Origin: Acidobacteriota bacterium | Lineage (GTDB): Bacteria > Acidobacteriota > UBA6911 > RPQK01 > JACQSY01 | Direction of reading: 5' to 3' | Assembly: GCA_016211085.1 (NCBI GenBank) | Contig: JACQSY010000051.1 | Location: forward strand, 1-32,699 | DNA length: 32,699 bases | Shown here: positions 25,361 through 32,699 of the stretch, in pieces | Layout: the number at the start of each line of letters is the position of its first letter | How positions within the stretch are numbered: position 1 is the first letter of the stretch | Program-made: the position numbers and the translations under genes | The notes under the pieces: model-generated | What the model was told of the DNA's origin: nothing | The model's input: only the letters and a program-made list of their open reading frames with translations | Databases searched by the model: none

Positions 25361-28300
25361 TTAGAACAGGATCTTCAAACCAAACTGGACCTGGCGTGAC
25401 GTGGTAATCGTATTGCGGATGCGCCCCGCGGTGGAGCTGATCTGGCGCGTCCGCGGATCGAATACTGACGCGGAAGGCAGCCCAAAGTTGGCTCGATTGA
25501 ACAAGTTGAAGAACTCCGCTCGAAATTGAATGTTCACTCTCTCGTTCACCGACGTGTTCTTTGCGGTCACCAAGTCGAACGTAGCCACTCCCGGAGCATT
25601 CAACGTGTTCCTGCCCAGGTTGCCGAGGGTTCCCACCGGTGTTGGCAACAGAAATGCATTGGGATCGAAATATCGATTGGGATTCCGCTCGTCAATCGCA
25701 ACCTCCTGCACCGCTGGATTGCGATCAGGGAGATCGCGCAGGAACATGCCGCCGCTGAAATTGGCCGGTGGAGCACCGGAGGCGGCAGTGAAGGGATGGC
25801 CATCACTCAAGCGAAGAATTCCGCTCAGGCTCCAGCCGGCCAGAAAAGCGTTTGATATTCCGGTCAGGCCCTTACCGGGCAAATCGTATGTGAAGTTCAC
25901 CATCAGGTTATTTCGGACATCGAAGGCAGACGGCCCCCACATCCTCTCATCGAGATAACGCTGGACTGCCGAATTATCGTTGCTGAAATCGCTGGCGCCG
26001 TTGGTGGAGGAGCTGTCGTCTAGTGATTTTGAGAAGGTGTAGGAAGCCTGCGCCTGCAGCGAATTGCTGAAGCGACGGTTGAATTCCAGTCGCAGCGCAT
26101 GATAGGCACTGGCCGCTTGCATCTGCATCGCCCACAGGCGTCCCAGGTCGGGGTGTCGGAAGGGCGCCGTCGGGGCGGCAAAAAGCCGGCCGTTCTGAAC
26201 GGTCACAATGGGCGTGTTCCACATGGCTTTCAGGGGAAGCTGGACACCGCGAGTACCGCTGTAGCCGACCTCTACCGCAGTGCCGGGTGTGATTTCCCGT
26301 TGAACATCCAGGCTCCACTTCATCACGTACGGCTGCTGAGGCTCAAACTCAATGAAGTCAATGGCCGGAGCCCCGGTAATGAAATTGAACTGCGTGGTAT
26401 ACGCATTGGGGAAATCGATCGGCACCGGAATCCGGGCGCGTACGATCTGACCCCGGCGCGTGATGATCGGCGTGGCCGTGACATCGCCACCCGAAGACAT
26501 CTTGCCGGTGAGCTGCTCATGGTAGACGCCAAAACCAGCACGAATGGCCATTTTTGCGTCTCCGAACGGATCCCAGGCCAGACCGAGCCGCGGTGCAAAG
26601 TTCCGCAGCGAAGGATTTTCAAAAGCAGGATTGCCAAGCACGGCATCCTCCGCCTTGATATTCAGCCGCGTCTTATAGTCTCCGCGCAGTGTAGAAATCC
26701 GCCCGTATTTCTCAGTGAGTTCCGTTGTCGGCTCGTAACGAACGCCCAGGTTCACCGTCAAATTGTCCTTCAACTTGATGTCATCCTGAACGTAGAACCC
26801 ATAGATGGTCTGGCGGAAATAGCGTTCCGCATTACCTCCGACCACAGCCGAAAACGAATTCGGCAGGCCGCGCAAGAAGTCCTCAATGTTTTGAAATTCA
26901 AACACTCCCTGGCGGTGGAACGTGCCTTGAGTCCGATTGTCCTGGCGCCTTTCAATGTCGGCGCCAAACTTCAATGAGTGCTTTCCCTTGGTAACGTACA
27001 GGTCATCTTTGATCTGGTAGTAATTGCTGATCTCGAAGACCGTCTGGAGAACGCGGCCTCCGGCACCAGCCAATCCGCCGACATTGATGACTCCGTAGAG
27101 TGGAATTCCGCTTACTTCCTTAAACGCCGAGAAAGAACCCAAAGTGAAGCCTTCCCGCAACTGGTCATTGGTCGAAAGATTGGCGCGGTTAAGCCCGAAC
27201 ACGAACTTATTGATGAGTTGAGGCGAAAATACCTTGGTTTCACCCAGAGTCAAATATTGGCTGCGTGTGTCATTGAAGCCGATGACATTAAGCGAGGTGG
27301 GAATATTCTGCGATCCATCATCCATGGTGTAGCGGCCAAAAAATGAATCAGATTCAGAGAAGTTATGATCCAAGCGCACCGTAAAGAAATTTTCGTCCGT
27401 GTCTCTGGAAACGGTGCGGACCAACTCAGCGCGTCCATCTCCTAAATCCCGGCCGTTGGCTTTTGGAAATAGGTGCAGAAAGGGTTTGACGCTCTCCGCC
27501 ACCGCAACCTGCCGAACCTGCCCGCCGGATGCTGGAAGCAGGCCCTGCTTAGCCGCCTCGCTCAGAACATTGAGCGTTTGGGTGATCCCCAGATTCTCCT
27601 TCAGGCCTTCCCAACTGCCGAAGAAAAAGGTCTGGTTCCTGACAATGGGGCCCCCTATGGAAAATCCGTATTGATTGCGTTTGTATTCAGGGGTGTCCGC
27701 ACCATCAAAAAAGTTGCGGGCATCCAGGTTGTCGTTACGCAAGAACTCAAACACAGAACCGTGGATCTCGTTGGTTCCCGACTTGGTAACCGCGTTGAAA
27801 ATTCCGCCGGTGTGCTTGCCGTATTCAGCGCTATAACCATTGGTGACGATATTGAACTCACGGATCGTCTCCACGCCCATCATGAGGCCGGCCGCACTGC
27901 CAGGGGCTCCCGAGCGGTCCGTAATATTTGCGCCATCAAGCTGAAACAGGCTGGCATTCTGGCGGCTGCCTGCTATGGAAAGCTTTCGGGAGAAACCAAC
28001 GGTGGCATTTCCCACGCCGCCGTAATCAGCGAAAACAATTCCGCTTTTCAGAGGGGCCAGCTCAATCAAGCTGCGTGCATTCAGGGGCAAATCGCGAACT
28101 TTCTTCTCATCCACCAAGCCGGCAATGGTTGAAGTCGTCGTTTCCACCTGCGGCGCCTCGCCGGTGACTTCCACCCGCTCGGTCATCTCACCGACATTCA
28201 GGACGATATCCACGACCGCCTGCTGTCCGACTGTCAACGTAATCCCGCGATGAACCGTGGTCTGAAAGCCTGTGAGCTCTGCTTGAACTTCATAGTTTCC

Positions 28301-28534
28301 CAGGCCGAGCTCCGGAATGCGATATCGCCCGCCATCATCAGTAATGGCGTTTCGGCTGATTCCTGTATCCACATTCTTGGTCGTAACCGACACTCCGGGG
28401 AGGACTCCTCCAGTGCTGTCTTTTACAACTCCGAGAATAGTCCCCGTAGTGGCCTGAGCCAGGATCGGGGAAGCAGTAAAGCCAAAGAAAAGTAAAACTA
28501 AGCCAATCAGGTTAATGCTAAGACTCTTCTTCAT
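25361..28534 (-). CDS. Oar-like TonB-dependent receptor (copy 1)
   Basis: 1,057 residues. Signal peptide about 1-26 (LIGLVLLFFGFTASPILAQ). It is followed by a carboxypeptidase-regulatory-like domain (about 30-115, VVKDSTGGVLPGVSV to GNYEVQAELTGFQTTV), then EVTGEAPQVET and a plug region with NARSLIELAPL and GTNEIHGSVFEFLRN. A long C-terminal outer-membrane barrel ends in the aromatic KILF. Such receptors, numerous in Acidobacteria, import large substrates (oligosaccharides, peptides or other) with TonB energy. No SusD partner is present. The ATG has AGGAGGG 6 bases before it, and a TTGACA promoter candidate lies about 85 bases upstream. It is a paralogue of the next receptor gene. Confidence 0.94.
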   Translation of the reverse strand: MKKSLSINLIGLVLLFFGFTASPILAQATTGTILGVVKDSTGGVLPGVSVTTKNVDTGISRNAITDDGGRYRIPELGLGNYEVQAELTGFQTTVHRGITLTVGQQAVVDIVLNVGEMTERVEVTGEAPQVETTTSTIAGLVDEKKVRDLPLNARSLIELAPLKSGIVFADYGGVGNATVGFSRKLSIAGSRQNASLFQLDGANITDRSGAPGSAAGLMMGVETIREFNIVTNGYSAEYGKHTGGIFNAVTKSGTNEIHGSVFEFLRNDNLDARNFFDGADTPEYKRNQYGFSIGGPIVRNQTFFFGSWEGLKENLGITQTLNVLSEAAKQGLLPASGGQVRQVAVAESVKPFLHLFPKANGRDLGDGRAELVRTVSRDTDENFFTVRLDHNFSESDSFFGRYTMDDGSQNIPTSLNVIGFNDTRSQYLTLGETKVFSPQLINKFVFGLNRANLSTNDQLREGFTLGSFSAFKEVSGIPLYGVINVGGLAGAGGRVLQTVFEISNYYQIKDDLYVTKGKHSLKFGADIERRQDNRTQGTFHRQGVFEFQNIEDFLRGLPNSFSAVVGGNAERYFRQTIYGFYVQDDIKLKDNLTVNLGVRYEPTTELTEKYGRISTLRGDYKTRLNIKAEDAVLGNPAFENPSLRNFAPRLGLAWDPFGDAKMAIRAGFGVYHEQLTGKMSSGGDVTATPIITRRGQIVRARIPVPIDFPNAYTTQFNFITGAPAIDFIEFEPQQPYVMKWSLDVQREITPGTAVEVGYSGTRGVQLPLKAMWNTPIVTVQNGRLFAAPTAPFRHPDLGRLWAMQMQAASAYHALRLEFNRRFSNSLQAQASYTFSKSLDDSSSTNGASDFSNDNSAVQRYLDERMWGPSAFDVRNNLMVNFTYDLPGKGLTGISNAFLAGWSLSGILRLSDGHPFTAASGAPPANFSGGMFLRDLPDRNPAVQEVAIDERNPNRYFDPNAFLLPTPVGTLGNLGRNTLNAPGVATFDLVTAKNTSVNERVNIQFRAEFFNLFNRANFGLPSASVFDPRTRQISSTAGRIRNTITTSRQVQFGLKILF

Positions 28535-28619
28535 TAATCCCTCCTAAACGAGTCTGAAAGTTCCCGTGCGAACACTGCATTTGCCCAGGACATTTCAAAA
28601 TCCGGTCTGATAAACGAAC

Positions 28620-28648
28620 AGGGTAACTTCCGGCCGTCAAGCTGTCAA
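28620..28648 (-). promoter_or_regulatory. Candidate sigma-70 promoter of TonB receptor copy 1
   Basis: On the minus strand TTGACA (28643-28648) and TACCCT (28620-28625), 17 bases apart, leaving an mRNA leader of roughly 80 bases. The -10 box is weak. Confidence 0.45.
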
Positions 28649-29000
28649 ACGGAAACCACATCAAATCAACACGCCGCCAGACAAGCAAAAATCGGCAGCA
28701 TGCTTTTGTCTAAAAGATTCACTCAAGTAGTTTCGCAACAACAAAACCGCGGCTTATGTTAATGGAGATACGTGACTGGTCTGCATGGGGAATCGCCCAA
28801 CAAAGCTCGATTACGCGAAGGCAACAATAAAGTGAGATAAGAAAGCTTTGGCGCGTACCAGTGTTTGGGTTCGAATAATTCTCCTCGTAAGAAAACCCCT
28901 TTCATCTACAAAACGTACTCACACAGGCACCTGGGATGAGCGGGATGATTACACGGATGGTCTTGTAAGTCAACACTTGGGCTTTCGCAAAGGAATACGG

Positions 29001-29037
29001 CGAAAAACGGTTGCGGGGACGCTTGAGCGCCCCCGCA
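29001..29037 (-). terminator. Terminator of TonB receptor copy 2
   Basis: Arms 29012-29022 and 29027-29037 pair with one mismatch around TTGA, 10 bases after the stop codon. On the minus strand the sequence CGTTTTT follows within a few bases, so it can work as a terminator. Confidence 0.55.
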
Positions 29038-29047
29038 TGTTTGATGT

Positions 29048-32000
29048 TTAGAACAGTACCTTTAAGCCGAACTGAATCTGCCGGGCCGTCGTCGTGGTGC
29101 GGGTGATGCGTCCCGCATCAGCACGGGCTTGGAAAGTTCTCGGATCAAAGACGTTGCTCTGGGGCAAACCGAAATTGGCGCGGTTAAAGAGGTTGAACAG
29201 TTCCGCGCGGAACTGCACATTCACTCTCTCAGTTGCCCGGATATTGTTGGTCAGCACCAGGTCAAAATTGGCGATTCCCGGGCCGATCAACACGTTGCGA
29301 CCCAGGTTCCCGATCACACCTGGAGCCGGAAGAACAAACTGCGACGGATCGTAGTAACGATTGGGGTTGCGTGAGTCGATGTTCAACTCGGTTACTCCGG
29401 GTGCCAGGTCCGGGAAATCTTCAACGAACGTCATCCAGCTTGGTGGAGCTCCCGAACCGAGGTCTACCGGGTGTCCGCTGCTAAAACGGCCAATGCCACT
29501 GACACCCCAACCTCCAGCTAACCTGCCCAAGACTCCGGTAAGGTTCCGGCCGGGCAGGTCGTAAGTAAAGTTGAACACAAAGCTGTGACGAACATCAAAG
29601 GCTGACAAGCCGGTATCACGCGTGTCCAGATAGCGCTGAGCCGCGCCTCGGTCATTGCTGAAATCCGAAGCTCCGTTCATGGATGAGCTGTCGTCAATCG
29701 ACTTGGAACCGGTGTAAGAAACCTGGAACTGCAGAGAATTCGCAAAGCGGCGATTCAACTCCAGCCGAACCGCATGATACTGGCTGGCTGCCGTGGTCTG
29801 GACGCCACGCAACCGGCCCAGCGCCGGATGACGCACCGCGGCATTCTGGGCAACAAAGAGCCGGCCGTTCACGATTGACACTTGGCGCGGATTCCAGGTT
29901 GCAATCATCGGCAAATGAACACCACGGGTTCCGGTGTAGCCCACCTCAATTACGGTTCCACCAAAAAGTTCCCGTTGAAGATCCAAACTCCACTTCATTA
30001 CGTAGGGTTGCTGAGGATCGTTCAGGAATAGATCGATCTCCGGCTGGGAGGCCAACAACGCATTCTGCGTAAAGAAGGCGTTGGGAACATCGATGGGAAC
30101 CGTCATACGGCTGGCAGTCAGACGTCCGCGTACCACGATCAACGGCAGAACGGAAACATCACCGCCTGAGGTGTGCATTGAATTCAGCTGCTCGTAGAAC
30201 AAACCAAAACCGCCGCGAACCGAGGTCTTGGTATCGCCCCTTGGATCCCACGCGAATCCCACACGGGGTGCAAGATTAGCCATGGAAGGATTGTCGAACA
30301 TGGGGTTGCCAATGACCGCGTCATTCACGGTGACACCCAATCGCGTTCGATAATCAAACCGCAGCGTGGAGATGCGTCCGTACTTCTCCACCAGGTCTGA
30401 AGTCGGATCCCAGCGAAGGCCTGCATTGATGGTGAGACGCTCGTTCACCTTAATGTCATCCTGAACATAGAAACCGTAAACCGTCTGACGGAAATAGCGC
30501 TCTGCATCTCCGGTCACTACAGAGTTGAAGCTTTCCGCATTGCCGCGCAGAAAATCCTCAATGTTCAGAAATCCAAACACGCCGGAGCGTCCAAACATGC
30601 CCTGCGTCCGGTTGTCCTGGCGCCGCTCGATGTCGGCCCCGAACTTGAGGGAGTGCTTGCCTTTGGTGAGGTAGAGATCATCCTTAAATTGGAAGTAGTT
30701 GTTGATCTCAAACACGCTGGGAAGGTTTCTTCCTCCCGCACCCGAGATGCCGCCCACCGTGAAGTTGCCGAAAACCGGCGTCGAACCGACTCTCGTAAAA
30801 CGGGTAAAGGATCTCAGGCTGTAACCGGCAAGAGGTTCATCTGACTGCGCAACCCTGCTCCGGTTGTAAGCAAAGATGAACTTGTTAATCAACTGGGGTG
30901 AGAAGACTTTGGTCTCGCCAAGGGTCAGGTACTGGTTGGTGGTTATATCCGAACCCAGCACGTTGAGCGTTGCCGGAAGAGAGCGGATGGCATCGTCATA
31001 GGTGTAACGTGCGAAAAATGAATCGGACTCTGAGAAATTGTGATCGAATCGAACCGTGTAGAAGTCTTCATCAGTGTCGCGGCTTACTCCGCGGATGAAT
31101 TCGGCGCGGCCATCCCCAAAGTCTCTTCCATTAGGGGCAGGATAAAGCGCCACTAGGTCCTTCACGGTATCAGCGATGGGAATAATCTGGCCAGCTCGGT
31201 TGCGCAATCTTCCGGACCGCGCGTCATTGCTGAGCACGTTGAGGATTTCGGTCAAACCTAGGCGCTCACGCAACCCTTCGTAGCTTCCAAAGATAAACGT
31301 GCGGTTCTTCACGATCGGACCGCCCAAAGCGAACCCAAATTGATTTCGCTTGAACTCAGGCGGCTGTTTTCCATCAAAAAAGTTCCGGGCATCCAGGTTG
31401 TCATTGCGCAGGAACTCAAAAACCGAGCCATGGAGCTCATTGGTTCCCGACTTGGTGACAGCGTTGAAGACGCCGCCGGTATGCTTTCCGAATTCAGAGC
31501 TGTAGGCATTGGTGACCAAGTTGAACTCGCGGATGGTCTCAACACCCATCATGAGACCCGCAGCGCTTCCTGGCGCGCCCGAACGGTCGGTAATGCTGGC
31601 GCCGTCCAACTGGAAAAGACTCGAGCTCTGCCGGCTGCCTGCAATGGAAAGCTTCTTGGCGTAACCCACGGTGGCATTGCCCGTTCCACCAAACTCCGCA
31701 AACACAATACCGGTCTTCAGAGGCGCCAATTCAATCAGGCTTCGAGCGTTTAAGGGCAGATCACGCACCTTTTTTTCATCGACAAGCCCGGCGATCGTGG
31801 AAGTGGTGGTCTCAATTTGAGGCGCCTCGCCGGTGACTTCAACGCGCTCGGTCATCTCTCCGACGTTCAGGACCATATCGATCACCGCTTCCAGGCCGAT
31901 CGCAAGCTTAAGCCCTCTGCGAACGGTGGTCTGAAAGCCGGTCAATTCACCCTGAACTTCATAATTCCCAAGGCTCAGTTCCGGTATCCGGTAACGGCCT

Positions 32001-32206
32001 CCATCGTCGGTGATCACAGATCGAGTGATACCGGTGTCGAGGTTTTTGGCCGTGACGGTAACGCCCGGAAGCACCCCTCCGGTACTGTCCTTCACAACTC
32101 CAGAAATTCTGGATGTCCCCTGTGCCGCAACCGGAATCATCAGGAACATCACTACAAGCAACAGAATGGAACCGTTACCCTGGCTCCATTTTCGGGTAAA
32201 ACTCAT
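29048..32206 (-). CDS. Oar-like TonB-dependent receptor (copy 2)
   Basis: 1,052 residues from the ATG at 32206. This start is preferred to ATG 32227 because AAAGGAGG (32212-32219) lies 5 bases before it. It has a signal peptide (GSILLLVVMFLMIPVAAQ), a carboxypeptidase-regulatory domain (VVKDSTGGVLPGVTV to GFQTTVRRG), EVTGEAPQIET, a plug with NARSLIELAPL, and a barrel ending QIQFGLKVLF. It is closely similar to copy 1 along its whole length, especially the first 350 residues and the last 100, while segments likely to be external loops differ. This is therefore a tandem duplication with probable divergence in ligand specificity. It has its own terminator and leader, so the two copies may be regulated separately. 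Confidence 0.94.
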   Translation of the reverse strand: MSFTRKWSQGNGSILLLVVMFLMIPVAAQGTSRISGVVKDSTGGVLPGVTVTAKNLDTGITRSVITDDGGRYRIPELSLGNYEVQGELTGFQTTVRRGLKLAIGLEAVIDMVLNVGEMTERVEVTGEAPQIETTTSTIAGLVDEKKVRDLPLNARSLIELAPLKTGIVFAEFGGTGNATVGYAKKLSIAGSRQSSSLFQLDGASITDRSGAPGSAAGLMMGVETIREFNLVTNAYSSEFGKHTGGVFNAVTKSGTNELHGSVFEFLRNDNLDARNFFDGKQPPEFKRNQFGFALGGPIVKNRTFIFGSYEGLRERLGLTEILNVLSNDARSGRLRNRAGQIIPIADTVKDLVALYPAPNGRDFGDGRAEFIRGVSRDTDEDFYTVRFDHNFSESDSFFARYTYDDAIRSLPATLNVLGSDITTNQYLTLGETKVFSPQLINKFIFAYNRSRVAQSDEPLAGYSLRSFTRFTRVGSTPVFGNFTVGGISGAGGRNLPSVFEINNYFQFKDDLYLTKGKHSLKFGADIERRQDNRTQGMFGRSGVFGFLNIEDFLRGNAESFNSVVTGDAERYFRQTVYGFYVQDDIKVNERLTINAGLRWDPTSDLVEKYGRISTLRFDYRTRLGVTVNDAVIGNPMFDNPSMANLAPRVGFAWDPRGDTKTSVRGGFGLFYEQLNSMHTSGGDVSVLPLIVVRGRLTASRMTVPIDVPNAFFTQNALLASQPEIDLFLNDPQQPYVMKWSLDLQRELFGGTVIEVGYTGTRGVHLPMIATWNPRQVSIVNGRLFVAQNAAVRHPALGRLRGVQTTAASQYHAVRLELNRRFANSLQFQVSYTGSKSIDDSSSMNGASDFSNDRGAAQRYLDTRDTGLSAFDVRHSFVFNFTYDLPGRNLTGVLGRLAGGWGVSGIGRFSSGHPVDLGSGAPPSWMTFVEDFPDLAPGVTELNIDSRNPNRYYDPSQFVLPAPGVIGNLGRNVLIGPGIANFDLVLTNNIRATERVNVQFRAELFNLFNRANFGLPQSNVFDPRTFQARADAGRITRTTTTARQIQFGLKVLF

Positions 32207-32211
32207 TTTGT

Positions 32212-32219
32212 CCTCCTTT
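32212..32219 (-). promoter_or_regulatory. Ribosome binding site of TonB receptor copy 2
   Basis: AAAGGAGG on the minus strand, 5 bases before the ATG at 32206. It fixes the start there and excludes the in-frame ATG at 32227. Confidence 0.8.
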
Positions 32220-32565
32220 AGGTCCATAACATGAGTAGTGCAGGAAGTTGCTAAGCAGGAAGTTACTAAGCTGACTTTTACAAAGAAATTTTCAAACTCA
32301 AACTAGATTGCCTACGGGGTTTCAAAGAAGCGGTGTGGAAAGGACGCTCTGTGAGTAGCCCATTCTCCTGTTCGAAAATAATCCGGCACTTTGACAATTC
32401 CACCGGTTCAGCAAAAGAAACGCAACGATAAAACTGTAAGGGTCAACCCACTCCCTTTCCAGCTCTCCGCCTTGCTGAACACCTGGGATTCCAAGGCGAA
32501 TGTCGGAGGAAGATTAGACATTTTCCCAACTCATTTTGTCAATTTAAATCTTCGGCCGGGTGACG
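32220..32565. other. Leader and upstream region of TonB receptor copy 2
   Basis: About 350 bases without a convincing gene. It holds a 15-base tandem repeat (32241-32270). No clear sigma-70 promoter with good spacing was found; TTGACC occurs on the minus strand near 32440 without a proper -10 box. Confidence 0.5.
32241..32270. repeat. 15-base tandem direct repeat upstream of receptor copy 2
   Basis: CAGGAAGTTGCTAAG (32241-32255) is followed at once by CAGGAAGTTACTAAG (32256-32270); one base differs. It lies 35-64 bases before the ATG at 32206, where a regulator operator or leader element would be expected. No similar pair was seen upstream of copy 1. Confidence 0.75.
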
Positions 32566-32699
32566 TCAAGCTGCTTGTGTGAAAATGCGGAGGGTGTTGT
32601 TTTTCCATTCACGGTTAAAGCGGTTAAAGATCGAGAACACAATCCGATCCACACTGGCGACATTGACAAAGCAAACCATGGGCCGGGTGCGGCGACGCA
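32566..32699 (-). CDS. C-terminal fragment of an unidentified protein, possibly transposase
   Basis: An open minus-strand frame enters from the right edge and stops with TGA at 32566-32568. It reads about 44 residues, including MVCFVNVASVDRIVFS, FNRFNREWKN and the end LRIFTQAA. The composition is protein-like and vaguely recalls the C-termini of some transposases, but I cannot name the family. It may also be chance coding; only the sequence beyond the window can decide. Confidence 0.35.
   Translation of the reverse strand, partial: RRRTRPMVCFVNVASVDRIVFSIFNRFNREWKNNTLRIFTQAA

Larger units (their letters stand above)
28535..29047. other. Gap between the two receptor genes
   Basis: 513 bases without a convincing gene. 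It contains the ribosome site and the promoter candidate of the first receptor (28620-28648) and a hairpin after the second receptor gene (29012-29037). The middle part, about 28700-28990, shows no conserved protein, RNA gene or repeat that I can recognise. Confidence 0.6.

Noticed and set aside
26099..26977. 292-codon plus-strand frame opposite TonB receptor copy 1
   Set aside because: Long antisense shadow caused by base composition; no start signal and no recognisable domain.

Overview
The window (32.7 kb, moderately GC-rich) looks like a chromosomal segment of an Acidobacteriota-type Gram-negative bacterium. The evidence is two giant Oar-like TonB-dependent receptors with an N-terminal carboxypeptidase-regulatory domain, several periplasmic M16 peptidase homologues, secreted amidohydrolases and AGGAGG-type ribosome binding sites. 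No rRNA, tRNA, CRISPR array or complete mobile element was seen. The taxonomic call is an inference from gene content only.

Layout. 1-3850 (+): a hairpin, then two M16 peptidase genes, one with the zinc site and one without it. 3857-6082 (-): mdh and icd, a TCA-cycle pair with its own promoter. 6327-8325 (-): an M20 carboxypeptidase-like gene overlapping a DapF-like gene whose two catalytic cysteines are both serine. 8410-12812 (-): manC, bifunctional PGI/PMI, phosphomannomutase/phosphoglucomutase and ppsR, a compact hexose-phosphate / GDP-mannose operon ending in a PEP-synthase/PPDK regulator. 12862-15552 (-): a two-domain M16 homologue that has lost both zinc motifs. It is divergent from 15665-16530 (+), an ECF sigma factor and its short zinc anti-sigma factor overlapping by ATGA. 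16635-17758 (-): an Smr-domain protein and a four-helix membrane protein. 17865-18221 (+): a small exported cysteine-containing protein.

18548-25171 (+): an amidohydrolase with a C-terminal IPT/TIG-like domain; a YtcJ-like exported amidohydrolase broken by a one-base frameshift; an orphan TrpB2; and a nitrilase-fold protein in which the catalytic cysteine is alanine. The last three lie behind a good sigma-70 promoter followed at once by a terminator-like hairpin, so attenuation is possible. 25361-32206 (-): two tandem paralogous TonB-dependent receptors of about 1,055 residues, sharing a bidirectional terminator with the nitrilase-like gene. The far right edge holds the C-terminus of an unidentified, possibly transposase, gene.

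The most interesting parts are the amidohydrolase-TrpB2-Cys-less nitrilase group beside the duplicated receptors, the Ser/Ser DapF homologue coupled to an M20 peptidase, and the repeated occurrence of M16 homologues with lost or divided active sites. No function of these systems is proven by the sequence.
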